Source: Bog-756 sp963833585 (GTDB taxonomy: Bacteria; Actinomycetota; Acidimicrobiia; Acidimicrobiales; RAAP-2). Taken from it: DNA of 64,000 nt. Under the pieces are notes generated by a model, which did not search any database, was not told the origin of the DNA, and saw nothing but the letters and a program-made list of their open reading frames with translations. Positions 1-7,971 of this stretch are shown one piece after another (the first letter of the stretch is position 1; the number at the start of each line of letters is the position of its first letter). The stretch spans positions 868,001 to 932,000 of the forward strand of contig CAWHYF010000005.1 of NCBI GenBank assembly GCA_963833585.1, in the 5' to 3' direction. The translations under genes were made by a program, and so were the position numbers.

Positions 1-120
1 GGACACTCCCGGCGCCGAGCTGGCCGCTCCGGCGGTCCCGGAGACGAGGGTCCCCGCCGCCACCGCGATCCCGGCAGCCAGTACCCCCGGCAACACCCAC
101 AACCCCCGGCGCTTCCCCAT
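1..120 (-). CDS. Secreted protein, N-terminal fragment (cut by window edge)
   Basis: Only the first 40 codons are inside the window. They encode a typical Sec signal peptide: a basic start (MGKRRG), a hydrophobic core rich in Leu, Val, Ala and Gly, and a probable cleavage site near AGAASSA. The ATG at 120-118 is preceded on the minus strand by GGGAGGGTGGAC, a good ribosome binding site, which fixes the start. The mature part lies off the edge, so no function can be given. A promoter-like region with a perfect inverted repeat lies about 80-110 bases upstream and faces this gene. Confidence 0.7.
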   Translation of the reverse strand, partial: MGKRRGLWVLPGVLAAGIAVAAGTLVSGTAGAASSAPGVS

Positions 121-201
121 GTCCACCCTCCCTAGTAGCCGACCTCACCCCTTGACACATCGCCGTGGCGACCTGTCCTGGACGGCCGAATGTGAGCCAG
201 T

Positions 202-230
202 TCTTAAAGTACAGACGTGGCGTCTGTCAA
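202..230 (-). promoter_or_regulatory. Candidate promoter with palindromic operator upstream of the secreted-protein gene
   Basis: On the minus strand a perfect TTGACA (230-225) is followed, after 17 bases, by TTAAGA (207-202), a weak -10; TACTTT (213-208) is another possible -10. The spacer and the -35 contain a perfect 7-3-7 inverted repeat at 211-227 (ACAGACG-TGG-CGTCTGT). A palindrome over the -35/spacer is the usual place for a TetR- or GntR-type repressor site, but the regulator is unknown. The region faces the partial secreted-protein gene at 1-120. Confidence 0.45.
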
Positions 231-313
231 CAAGGTGTCAGTAGCGCCCTGCCTGCTCAGAGCATGGTACAGGCGTTTTCGCCGCGGCGCTGGACACTCC
301 CGGGTCGTCTGGC

Positions 314-1987
314 TCACCCCAGGAACTGGCGGGTCCGGTCGAAATTGCGGAGGTCTCCGACCTCGGCCGACGTCACCGGCCCCAGCTCGCTCACGTCGGC
401 CGCCACCTCGGGCTCCCACCCGCAGGAGGCCACCATCTCCCGCACCCTCTGGTCGAACGGTGCGGGCCCGGAGGGGACCCCCGCCACCTGTAACCGTCCC
501 CCGAGGCGTCGGAGCACACCCCGGTCGGTGACCACGCTGGTGACCCGCGAACCCGGCGCGGTGATGTAGGCCACCCGTTCCGGCAGCCGCCGTGGCCGGC
601 CCAGGGTCACGACCACGCTGGCCGTCGCCCGGCTCACCACGTCGTTGGCTCCCCCCGACCCCACGAGGACCCGGCCGTCCCCGAGACGGGTGGAGTTGAG
701 ATTCCCGTCCTGGTCGACCTCGGCGGCACCCAGGCAACCGACGGTGGTCGTTCCCGGTCCGCCCACCACCATGCCGAGCACCGTCGAGGCATCGGCCAGG
801 AGCGTGGTCCGGGGGAACACCCGGTGGTTGAAGATGTAGGGATCGGCCGGCGTCGGCGTATAGCCCCACAGGCCGAGCTCGGCGGTGAGCTGGACCGGGT
901 CGCCCGCCGCCCGGGCGCGGGCCACGGCCACCCAGGCGGCCAGATTGGCCACACCCGCACCGGCCAGTACGGCGTCGGCCCGGAGTTCGGCCACCACCCG
1001 CATCACCTCCCGGGCCCCGAGGCTGGCCGCCACCTCCCAATCGCTCACCGGCTCGTCGACCGGCACGGGGTGTTCGGCGGCGTCGCGCTGCCACGAGTCG
1101 GGGTCGGAGAGCAAGCGGAGGCCGATGAGCCGATCGTCGCCGAGCTGTCGCAGATAGGCGCCGTGGTCGGGAGGGCCGAGAACGTGCTCCCGGGCCCACG
1201 AGTCGAAATCCCCCCGGGCCGCGGCGGCGGCGTCGATCCAGAAGGGGATGTCCTCGCCGTACCCGGCCACCGGCAGGCCGGGGGCGTAGCACCCGCCCGG
1301 ATGGGCCCCGAAGGGGGCCTCGACCACGGCCGCCACCCGGTGGGCCGGTATCCGTACCCGATGGCCCAGTCCGTCGAGGTCGTCGACGATCGACTCGACG
1401 GTGGCCACCACGCCGCGGCGGGCCGCCCAGGCTCCCCACACCCCTTCCAGGAGCGGCTCGGAGAGGGCCAGATTTCCGTGAGGGTCGGAGACCGCGGCGT
1501 GGAGGAGGGCCACGTCGGGGACCAGCGGGGCGACCAGACCCACCGGCCCGAACGGCGAGTCCACCGTGGAGAAGGCGTCGTTGTGGACCATGTCCGAGCC
1601 GGCTACGGACCCGGTCACCACCGCCGGCAACCCGCGGGCGGCAGCCTCGAGCCGCTGGCCCATGGTCAGGATCGACCAGTGCTCGACCTCGACCTCCCCC
1701 GATTGGTAGCCCTGCTGGAAGATGGGGTTCGGGGCGTAGGACGGGAAGCTGTTCCCCGAGTACGCGGTCACCACCCGGCGGACCGATCCCCCCCGGAAGA
1801 ACAGCGCGCCCAGCGCGCCGAGGCTGGTCATGATGAGGGTCAGCCCGGCGTCGTTCCCCCACTGCTGGCGGGCCAGCTCCCGGGCGCCGGCCGTCCACCG
1901 GCTGTGGCCCAACATCACGTGGACCGCATCACCCGGACGGACGTGGCGCTCGACGGCATCGTGGAGGGAGAGCCCGACCTCGGTCAT
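314..1987 (-). CDS. Fused alpha-beta type I CoA-transferase (GctAB/IpdAB-like)
   Basis: A 557-residue protein joining both halves of a family I CoA-transferase in one chain. Residues about 1-280 match the alpha subunit (start MTEVGLSLHDAV, then the HNDAF and DPHGN region). Residues about 310-557 match the beta subunit, with a TAELGLWG segment where the family has its Glu-containing active-site loop, followed by GGPGTTTVG. The closest known arrangement is glutaconate CoA-transferase or mycobacterial IpdA/IpdB, which are separate proteins of about 290 and 250 residues. It probably acts on a dicarboxylyl or ring-derived CoA ester in catabolism; the substrate is not known. The ATG at 1987 is chosen because upstream codons would run into the AllA-like gene. 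No strong ribosome binding site is visible. An AllA-like gene lies 101 bases upstream on the same strand. Confidence 0.8.
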   Translation of the reverse strand: MTEVGLSLHDAVERHVRPGDAVHVMLGHSRWTAGARELARQQWGNDAGLTLIMTSLGALGALFFRGGSVRRVVTAYSGNSFPSYAPNPIFQQGYQSGEVEVEHWSILTMGQRLEAAARGLPAVVTGSVAGSDMVHNDAFSTVDSPFGPVGLVAPLVPDVALLHAAVSDPHGNLALSEPLLEGVWGAWAARRGVVATVESIVDDLDGLGHRVRIPAHRVAAVVEAPFGAHPGGCYAPGLPVAGYGEDIPFWIDAAAAARGDFDSWAREHVLGPPDHGAYLRQLGDDRLIGLRLLSDPDSWQRDAAEHPVPVDEPVSDWEVAASLGAREVMRVVAELRADAVLAGAGVANLAAWVAVARARAAGDPVQLTAELGLWGYTPTPADPYIFNHRVFPRTTLLADASTVLGMVVGGPGTTTVGCLGAAEVDQDGNLNSTRLGDGRVLVGSGGANDVVSRATASVVVTLGRPRRLPERVAYITAPGSRVTSVVTDRGVLRRLGGRLQVAGVPSGPAPFDQRVREMVASCGWEPEVAADVSELGPVTSAEVGDLRNFDRTRQFLG

Positions 1988-2088
1988 GGTGCGGTGGCCC
2001 GGGGCCGCCGGACGGGTAGGCCCCCGCGGGGGACGGATGTGCTCATGGAGGGGCAGGTTACCGAGCCGCCGCCCGGAGCGATGGTGGG

Positions 2089-2592
2089 TCAGTCGATCAG
2101 CACGTCCACCGGAGCTCCCAGCCCGTCGAGGTCGACGCTGTCGTTGTCCTCGCGGTAGCGAAGGCCCTGGACATTGAACAGCTCCACCGAGTCGGCGCCG
2201 ATCGGGTACGGACCCCAGTGCCACGTGCCGCGGTCCAGGACGATGGGGGCCAGGCGGTCGAGCACGAACGCCTGCACCTCGCCGACGTCGGACCGGGTGC
2301 GGAAGGCCAGCCCCGCCGGGGCCACCACCACCACCGCGGCCACGTCCAAGGGCATCACCACCTGCGTGTGGGTGGCGTGGCGGAAGAGGACCTCACACCG
2401 CAGTCCACCAGGGACCGACGCCACCTCGTCGCGGCGGTGGCCGATGCGGTTCACGTGGACGTCGTGCCAGGCGAACTCCAGCCGGTGGTCACCGTCCTCG
2501 GGGTCGGTGTCGGGCACCGGCAGCCACCCGAACGGGGCCCATCCGTCGCGGGTCAGCGGGACCGGCGTGATCTGGCGGATTGCCTCACCCAT
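2089..2592 (-). CDS. Ureidoglycolate lyase (AllA)-family protein
   Basis: A 167-residue protein resembling the AllA/ureidoglycolate lyase cupin family, which splits ureidoglycolate to glyoxylate and urea. Family-like segments are the N-terminal TRDGWAPFGWLPVP and the C-terminal HWGPYPIGADSVELFNVQG, which carries the usual His and Tyr near the barrel mouth. The ATG at 2592 has GGGAGGG about 9 bases upstream. No other ureide genes are nearby, so use in purine breakdown is not supported by context. It may act on a different small hydroxy-acid in the adjoining CoA-transferase pathway. A cupin gene is transcribed divergently 82 bases away, so the two probably share a control region. Confidence 0.65.
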   Translation of the reverse strand: MGEAIRQITPVPLTRDGWAPFGWLPVPDTDPEDGDHRLEFAWHDVHVNRIGHRRDEVASVPGGLRCEVLFRHATHTQVVMPLDVAAVVVVAPAGLAFRTRSDVGEVQAFVLDRLAPIVLDRGTWHWGPYPIGADSVELFNVQGLRYREDNDSVDLDGLGAPVDVLID

Positions 2593-2674
2593 ATCGAACC
2601 CTCCCGTGGGGGATCTACTGTGTCGACGCAACCTAACATCGGCATCAGCGTCCCACGAAGACAGAGGAGGCCCC

Positions 2675-3064
2675 ATGGCCATGGATGTCCGCAACATCGA
2701 ACAGGTGGCACCCGTCGTCGAGCACAACGGCACCGTGCCGGTGTGGTGGATGGTCAACTCCCGGGAGATGAAGGAGGCCACCGACGGCGGCTTCCTGGAG
2801 TTGGTGAACGAGTTCGTCGTGGAGGGTGGCGGGTACGTGGACCCCCATTCCCACCCGACCCACGAGTTCTACTACGTACTCCGCGGCCGGGGCATCATGA
2901 CCATCGAAGGCGAGGACCGTCCGGTCGGTCAGGGCGATCTCGTCCATATACCGCCCGACGCCGTCCACAGTCTCCGCCCGGTCAGTGACCACGCCCCCAT
3001 CCACTGTTTCTGCTTCGCCATCGGGGTGAAGGGCGCCGGACCCATCGACTACACCAATCACTGA
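2675..3064 (+). CDS. Single-domain cupin protein
   Basis: A 129-residue single-domain cupin. Cupin motif 1 is seen as DPHSHPTHEFYYVLRGRG (two His plus Glu as metal ligands, about residues 50-70). Motif 2 is in GDLVHIPPDAVHSL (His ligand, about residue 95). Many such proteins are small metal-dependent isomerases, dioxygenases or sensors, so the reaction cannot be named. The ATG at 2675 has GAGGAGG about 5 bases before it. It is divergent from the AllA-like gene and convergent with the RraA-like gene, so it probably forms its own transcript within the same catabolic region. Confidence 0.7.
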   Translation: MAMDVRNIEQVAPVVEHNGTVPVWWMVNSREMKEATDGGFLELVNEFVVEGGGYVDPHSHPTHEFYYVLRGRGIMTIEGEDRPVGQGDLVHIPPDAVHSLRPVSDHAPIHCFCFAIGVKGAGPIDYTNH

Positions 3065-3130
3065 CACCGGCGCCGGGACCGGCCCGACCGCGGCCTCCCG
3101 ACCCCGGCTCCACCGGACGGGCGGGCAGGG

Positions 3131-3766
3131 TCAGGCGGTCGGGCCCACCTCGATGAGGGAGGAGTCCAACCCCAGGAGCTCGACCGTGGTCGACCCCCCT
3201 CGGAGGGCGGCAAAGTACCCGGACTCCGCTTCGGCCCGCCGCTGGCCGGCCGCCAGGACCTCGTCCAACGCCGCGGCGGGCACCACCACCACCCCGTCGA
3301 CGTCGCCGACCACCCAGTCACCCAGGCCGACCGGCACGCCGGCCACGGTGGTGGTGGTGCCCACCGAGCCCCGGGACCGCTTGGCGGCGCCGGGGAGTGC
3401 GACGGTCGAGGAGAAAGCCGGGAAGCCCAGCGATTCGAGGGCCGCCACGTCCCGCACCCCTCCGTCGATGACCAGGCCGGCCAGTCCCCGGGCCAGGGCT
3501 CCCGTCGTCAGCACTTCGCCCCAATAGCCCCGGTCGGGGACGTCGCCCACGTCGACGACCAGGACAGAACCGGTCGGGGCCGTGGTCACGGCCACGTGGA
3601 CGGCAAGGTTGTCCCCCGGGGTGCACCGCACCGGGTAGGCCGGGGCGGCCACCGTGGCCCCGGCCCACGCCGGTCGGATCCTCGAGGGCATCCCCCGCCC
3701 GCCGCTCTCCCCGAGCGTGGCCGCCCCGAGCTCGCGGAGCACGGCTGCGATCTGATCGGTGGTCAT
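3131..3766 (-). CDS. RraA-like / HMG-type aldolase family protein
   Basis: A 211-residue protein of the RraA/4-hydroxy-4-methyl-2-oxoglutarate aldolase fold. The conserved DGGVRD motif (about residues 101-106) carries the Arg and Asp that bind pyruvate-enolate and the divalent metal in the aldolases. PTGSVLVVDVGD and WVVGDVDGVVVVP are also typical. True RraA (RNase E inhibitor) is not expected in actinobacteria, so an aldolase or oxaloacetate decarboxylase-type role in ring or branched-acid catabolism is more likely. The ATG at 3766 has a modest GGAG upstream. The RidA-like gene lies 81 bases upstream on the same strand and the pair are probably co-transcribed. Confidence 0.72.
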   Translation of the reverse strand: MTTDQIAAVLRELGAATLGESGGRGMPSRIRPAWAGATVAAPAYPVRCTPGDNLAVHVAVTTAPTGSVLVVDVGDVPDRGYWGEVLTTGALARGLAGLVIDGGVRDVAALESLGFPAFSSTVALPGAAKRSRGSVGTTTTVAGVPVGLGDWVVGDVDGVVVVPAAALDEVLAAGQRRAEAESGYFAALRGGSTTVELLGLDSSLIEVGPTA

Positions 3767-3847
3767 GGAATCACGCTCCAGGCGGTCGGAGGGCTTGCGG
3801 CCCTGAGCTCGGGGGGGTTCGGTGTCGTCGGCGGGTGGGTCAGGTGC

Positions 3848-4339
3848 TCAGTCATGAACCGCCACCATGACCTCGATCTCCACCGCTCCGCCCCTCGGCA
3901 GAGCGGCCACGCCCACTGCAGACCGGGTGTGGCGCCCGGCGGCCCCGAACACGTCGTGGAGGATGCCGCTGGCTCCGTCCACCACCGCCGGCTGCTGGTG
4001 GAAGTCGGGGGCCGAGGCCACGAACCCGGTCACGGTGAGGACCCGCTCCACCCGGTCGAGCGATCCCAGCTCCGCCTCCAACACGGCGAGGGCGTTGAGG
4101 GCACAGACCGCGGCGGCGGCGGCCCCCTCCTCCACTGTCACCGTGGCACCCAGCGTCCCGATGCAGGTGAGTCGACCGTCGATGCGGGGCAGTTGGCCCG
4201 ACGTCCGGGCCACCCCGCCATGCACCACCACGGCATCCAGCGGGTCGTGGGGGGGATGGGGCCCGTGGAGGGTGAGGCCCAGCGCCTCCAGGCGGGCCCG
4301 CACCCGGCCGGCGTCGGTGGCTCCGGACTTCCCGGGCAT
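3848..4339 (-). CDS. RidA/YjgF-family protein
   Basis: A 163-residue member of the RidA (YjgF/YER057c/UK114) family, in the longer subtype with an N-terminal extension. RTSGQLPR and the later GASGILHDVFGAAGRHTRSAVGVAALPRG segment (quoted in part) fit the trimer interface and ligand pocket. Classical RidA deaminates reactive enamines and imines. Catabolic-cluster members sometimes deaminate pathway intermediates, which would suit the copper amine oxidase and RraA-like genes nearby (inference). The ATG at 4339 has GGAGGACGGAGGTG directly upstream. It is the first gene of a probable RidA-RraA transcript. Confidence 0.72.
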   Translation of the reverse strand: MPGKSGATDAGRVRARLEALGLTLHGPHPPHDPLDAVVVHGGVARTSGQLPRIDGRLTCIGTLGATVTVEEGAAAAAVCALNALAVLEAELGSLDRVERVLTVTGFVASAPDFHQQPAVVDGASGILHDVFGAAGRHTRSAVGVAALPRGGAVEIEVMVAVHD

Positions 4340-4660
4340 CACCTCCGTCCTCCGGCCGTGACAGGACGCGCCGCACCGGCCAGCGGGGCGTCGGTGTCCG
4401 GCGACTCGTCGGGCGAACAGCTCATGGGGAGGTCTCCTCGTGCGCCGCCGGGAACCGTCCCGGCGCGACGCGGCGATGCTAGCGCTCGGTCCCGGGTCCG
4501 AGTCCGCCGGTGCGGCCACTGCCGGGCCGGGCTGGTCGCGTACAGTGGCCCGGTGCATCGGCCGGTGGGTGCGTGCGATCGTGGTGACCCCGGGGGCCGG
4601 AGCGGGGGGCGGTGGCGCGGCGGTCGCCTCCGGTGACGGGCCAGGAACGAAGAGGCAGAA
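4340..4660. other. Divergent intergenic region between ridA-like and ligase transcripts
   Basis: About 320 bases without a convincing gene, separating minus-strand (RidA-like) and plus-strand (CoA ligase) transcripts. It is extremely GC-rich. A TACAGT sequence at 4541-4546 fits an actinobacterial TAnnnT -10 on the plus strand, but no good -35 is seen. No operator palindrome stood out. Confidence 0.4.
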
Positions 4661-4783
4661 ATGACCAGCGAGCTGAAGACCGGGGGCAACACGGACATGG
4701 ATCGATGGGACGAAGCGGACCGGGACCGGTCGATCGCTCGCACCGAGGGGACCGCTCCGCCACGGAGGGGGACCGTGCCCTGA
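4661..4783 (+). CDS. Small upstream ORF coupled to the CoA ligase
   Basis: A 40-codon reading frame (starts MTSELKTGGNTDMD, ends RRGTVP) with GAAGAGG five bases before its ATG. Its TGA overlaps the ATG of the CoA ligase (TGATG at 4781-4785). The ligase has only a distant GGAGG of its own, so this frame may feed ribosomes to it by translational coupling. The peptide is hydrophilic and charged and has no family I recognise. It may be a leader peptide rather than a functional protein. Confidence 0.4.
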   Translation: MTSELKTGGNTDMDRWDEADRDRSIARTEGTAPPRRGTVP

Positions 4784-6384
4784 TGAGCCCCTCCCTCCAA
4801 CTGCCCCCCGAACAGCTCCACGCCATGGCGCTGGCCTACGGCGATCAGACCGGCTACCTGGTCGTGGGCGGGCCCTCGATGACGTTCGACCGGTGGGACA
4901 CCGACGCCAGCCGGCTGGCCCGTGGTCTGATCGCCGGCGGGGTCAGGCCCGGGGACCGGGTGGCCATCCACCTGGAGCCGGCTCGAGCGTTGCAGTGGGT
5001 CACCAGCTACAGCGCCATCCACCGGGCCGGGGCGGTGGCCGTGCCGTTCAATCCCCAGCTCACCCGACCCGAGATCGGACGGATGTTGACCCACTCGGGT
5101 ACCGCGGCCGCCATCACCGAGGTGGCCCTGCTGGAACGCTACGAAGGCCGGCGCCCTGACCTCCTGGTGGCCGTCCCGGACGGGGTCGAGGGTCCGCTGC
5201 CGGCGGGAGCCGTGACGGGTGGCGCCCTGGCCTGGTCGGACGCCCTGAGCCACGACGGCACCTACCTGCAGGTGCCCCGCTCGCCCGAGGACCTGGCCGA
5301 CATCCTGTACACGTCGGGGACCACCGGGCAGCCCAAGGCGGTGGCGGTGCGTCACGACAACTACTCGCTGATGCCCTCCAGCCGGCCCAACTGGAGCGGC
5401 GGTGGATGGATGCACGCCAGCCCTCCGTACACGTTCGCCGGCATCTCCTTCGTCTACACGCCGATGAAACTGGGCCTCCGGGCCCTCTACATGCCTCGAT
5501 TCGATGCCGAGCTCTGGTTGGACACGGTCGAGTCCCAGCGACCCGGATCGGTCTTCCTGGTCCCCGCCATGGCCGCCCTGCTCCTCGAACATCCCCGCTT
5601 CGACGTAGCGGACCTCACCTCGGTCGAGCTCTGCAGCGTGGGCAGTGCGCCGCTGGCCCCGTACGTGCTGGAGCGGCTCCAGGACCGGATGCCCACCGCC
5701 CTGGTGTCGAACAACTACGGCATGACCGAGGCGGGTTCGGTCTACTGCCTGATGCCGCCGGGCGAGGCGGTCAAGCGACCTGGCTCGGTCGGGAAGCCGG
5801 CCCCCCCGGCGGAGATTCTCATCGCCGATGACGCGGGCGGACCCGCTCCGCCCGGCGAGGTCGGAAACGTCAAGCTGCGGATCCCGGGTCGGCCGCGTGA
5901 GTACTACGGGGATCCCGAGGCCAGCGCCCGGACCTGGGTCGATGGCTGGCTCGTCACCGGTGACCTGGGCCGCATCGACGACGACGGCTACCTCTACATC
6001 GTCGGTAGGAGCAAGGACGTGATCATCCGGGGCGGAAACAACATCCACCCCACCGACGTGGAACACGTCATCGCCCTGCACCCGGCGGTGCGCGAGGTCG
6101 CCGTGGTGGGCATCCCGCACCCCGTGCTCGGAGAGGACCTCCTGGCGGTGGTGGCGCTCCGGCCCGACCACCTGGCCAGCGCCGAGGAACTGCGGGACCA
6201 CACCCTCGAGCACCTGGCCAGGTACAAGGTGCCCCGGCAGTGGGAGGTCGTCGACTCCCTCCCCCGCAACGCCACCGGCAAGGTGTTGAAGGAGCAGCTC
6301 CGAGACCGCTTCACCGAGGGCCCCGCCGAGGGCCCCGCCGAGGGCCCCGCCGAGGAGTCCGGCACCCCGTCGGTACCGCACTGA
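4783..6384 (+). CDS. AMP-forming acyl-CoA synthetase/ligase
   Basis: A 533-residue ANL-superfamily enzyme that activates a carboxylic acid to its acyl-AMP and then CoA thioester. The P-loop-like YTSGTTGQPK (about residues 170-179), the NNYGMTEAG adenine motif, GWLVTGDLG (ATP ribose-binding Asp) and the C-terminal PRNATGKVLK with the catalytic Lys are all present, so it should be active. Substrate is unknown; neighbours suggest a fatty, aromatic or side-chain acid. The C-terminus ends in a short tandem EGPA repeat encoded by a 12-bp DNA repeat (6316-6354), outside the catalytic fold. The ATG at 4783 overlaps the stop of a small upstream ORF. Confidence 0.88.
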   Translation: MSPSLQLPPEQLHAMALAYGDQTGYLVVGGPSMTFDRWDTDASRLARGLIAGGVRPGDRVAIHLEPARALQWVTSYSAIHRAGAVAVPFNPQLTRPEIGRMLTHSGTAAAITEVALLERYEGRRPDLLVAVPDGVEGPLPAGAVTGGALAWSDALSHDGTYLQVPRSPEDLADILYTSGTTGQPKAVAVRHDNYSLMPSSRPNWSGGGWMHASPPYTFAGISFVYTPMKLGLRALYMPRFDAELWLDTVESQRPGSVFLVPAMAALLLEHPRFDVADLTSVELCSVGSAPLAPYVLERLQDRMPTALVSNNYGMTEAGSVYCLMPPGEAVKRPGSVGKPAPPAEILIADDAGGPAPPGEVGNVKLRIPGRPREYYGDPEASARTWVDGWLVTGDLGRIDDDGYLYIVGRSKDVIIRGGNNIHPTDVEHVIALHPAVREVAVVGIPHPVLGEDLLAVVALRPDHLASAEELRDHTLEHLARYKVPRQWEVVDSLPRNATGKVLKEQLRDRFTEGPAEGPAEGPAEESGTPSVPH

Positions 6385-6598
6385 CACCAGCGCCCCGATG
6401 ACCAAGCCGACGAACAGGCTACCGACTGACCGGCTGACGCTATCGTGACGCCGTGGACACCACCGGCGAGGGACCGAGGATCGCCGTCGTGAGGACGGGC
6501 ATCATCGCCGAGTTGCCCGCCGCCGGCCACCACCACGACCGGCAGTCCACCACCTCCCGCCGCGCCCGCACGTCGTGGGATACGGAAGGGTGGCCCGG

Positions 6599-6970
6599 GT
6601 GAGGGTCACCCGCACGCTTCACCACAGCGTCAACGTGGAGGGTCGGCTGGGCGAGACGGTGGCCTTCTACCGGGACCTGTTGGAGCTGCCCGATGAGGCC
6701 CGGCCCGAGATTCCGGGGGTGGAGGGACACTGGTTCGGGGCGGGCGCCGTCCAGCTCCACCTGGTCGATGCTGACGCCGGTCACCATGCCATCTCGCCCA
6801 CCGGGCCCCACGTCTGCTTCGCGGTCGAAGACCTGGGGGTGGCTGTCGCCGAGCTGATCGAGGCCGGAATTCCCTACGTGGAGGGAGCCCAAGGCCCGAC
6901 GGTACAGATTTGGTTCGTGGACCCGGCCGGGAACACCGTCGAGATCCAGCAGGACCCCGCACTCGGCTGA
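6599..6970 (+). CDS. VOC/glyoxalase-fold protein
   Basis: A 123-residue single vicinal-oxygen-chelate protein: two beta-alpha-beta-beta-beta modules, with likely metal ligands in TRTLHHSVNV (His), VQLHLVDADAG (His) and NTVEIQQ (Glu). FYRDLLELP and FVDPAGNTVE are classic VOC signatures. Members include glyoxalase I, methylmalonyl-CoA epimerase and ring-cleavage dioxygenases; the short single-module form does not decide which. The GTG at 6599 is chosen because GGAAGGG lies 7-8 bases upstream. A GTG at 6575 would add eight residues without a site. The next gene in the same direction is a crotonase 161 bases away, with a TACTAT -10-like sequence in between. Confidence 0.75.
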   Translation: MRVTRTLHHSVNVEGRLGETVAFYRDLLELPDEARPEIPGVEGHWFGAGAVQLHLVDADAGHHAISPTGPHVCFAVEDLGVAVAELIEAGIPYVEGAQGPTVQIWFVDPAGNTVEIQQDPALG

Positions 6971-7131
6971 GCCCGGTTCGGGGTCTGCCTGGGGGTGCGG
7001 ATCCGAGCCCTACTATGAGGCCCCGTCGACCGAAGCAGTGACTCCGTGCCACGAGCGCCGGTCGGCAGTCGGCTGCACAGGCTCCCCCGGGTGGACCGGG
7101 TGGGAGTCGGAGGCATCGGGAGGGAACTGCC

Positions 7132-7971
7132 ATGGAGTACGAATCGATCCTCTACCGGGTGGAGGGCACGGTGGCCACCATCACCATGAACCGACCCGAG
7201 ATGGCGAACGCCCAGGACAGTCGGCTCATCGACGAGATGGATGCGGCCTTCGACGAGGCCGACGCCGACGACTCCGTGCGGGTGGTGATCCTGGCCGGCG
7301 CCGGCAAGCACTTCTCGTCCGGACACGACCTCAAGTCCATCATCGGGGACGCCGAACCGGACCGGTGGCGCCTCCTGCGGGAGACCCCCGAAGGGAAGAT
7401 GTACCACGAGAAGGTCATGTACTACGACCGCTGCAAGCGCATCTACGACTTCCGCAAGCCCACCATCGCCGCCGTCCAGGGCAGCTGCGTGGCCGCCGGG
7501 CTGATGCTGGCGTGCATGTGCGACCTGATCGTGGCCGCCGACGACGCGGCCTTCTCCAATCCGGTGCTGCGGATGACCGGGGCCGGCGTGGAGCTCCTGG
7601 TGGAGCCGTGGGAGCTCGGCATCCGGAAGGCGAAGGAGTTCCTCTGGACCGGAGGGATCATCGACGCCCAGGAGGCCTGGCGGTTGGGGCTGGCCAACCA
7701 GGTGGTGCCCCGTGACCAGCTGATGGAACGAGCCCACCAGCTGGCCGAGCGCATCTCACTGGTGCCGCCGGCCACCGCTCAGCTGGTCAAGGACACCATC
7801 AACCACACCGGCGACCTGATGGGGAAGGCGGACTCGTGGAAGTACCACTTCATGGCTCACCACTGGATGCACAACACCGCCACGGCCACCGAGGCCCTCG
7901 ACCAGCGCAAGGCCAAACCCATGAAGGAGGTCTTCGCCGACCGCGACCGGGGTGACCGGCCCAAAGGGTGA
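7132..7971 (+). CDS. Enoyl-CoA hydratase/isomerase (crotonase) family protein
   Basis: A 279-residue crotonase. The oxyanion-hole segments are visible as KHFSSGHDLKS (about residues 62-72) and AVQGSCVAAGLMLA (about 118-131). The LLVEPWELG region is where the catalytic acid usually sits. It probably hydrates or isomerises a 2-enoyl-CoA. An insert rich in Tyr and Lys (KMYHEKVMYYDRCKR) lies before the second oxyanion strand. The ATG has CGGGAGGGAACTGCC upstream. The stop overlaps the start of the class III CoA-transferase (GTGA at 7968-7971), so the two are co-translated and presumably act on the same CoA ester. Confidence 0.88.
   Translation: MEYESILYRVEGTVATITMNRPEMANAQDSRLIDEMDAAFDEADADDSVRVVILAGAGKHFSSGHDLKSIIGDAEPDRWRLLRETPEGKMYHEKVMYYDRCKRIYDFRKPTIAAVQGSCVAAGLMLACMCDLIVAADDAAFSNPVLRMTGAGVELLVEPWELGIRKAKEFLWTGGIIDAQEAWRLGLANQVVPRDQLMERAHQLAERISLVPPATAQLVKDTINHTGDLMGKADSWKYHFMAHHWMHNTATATEALDQRKAKPMKEVFADRDRGDRPKG

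Noticed and set aside
824..2158. 444-codon plus-strand open frame
   Set aside because: Shadow of the fused CoA-transferase; composition is non-protein-like.
4339..6405. 688-codon minus-strand open frame
   Set aside because: Shadow of the CoA ligase, which has every catalytic motif on the plus strand.
6453..6602. 49-residue plus-strand ORF ending in a GTGA overlap with the VOC gene
   Set aside because: The overlap is suggestive, but there is no ribosome site and the peptide is of shadow-like composition, so I do not call it.
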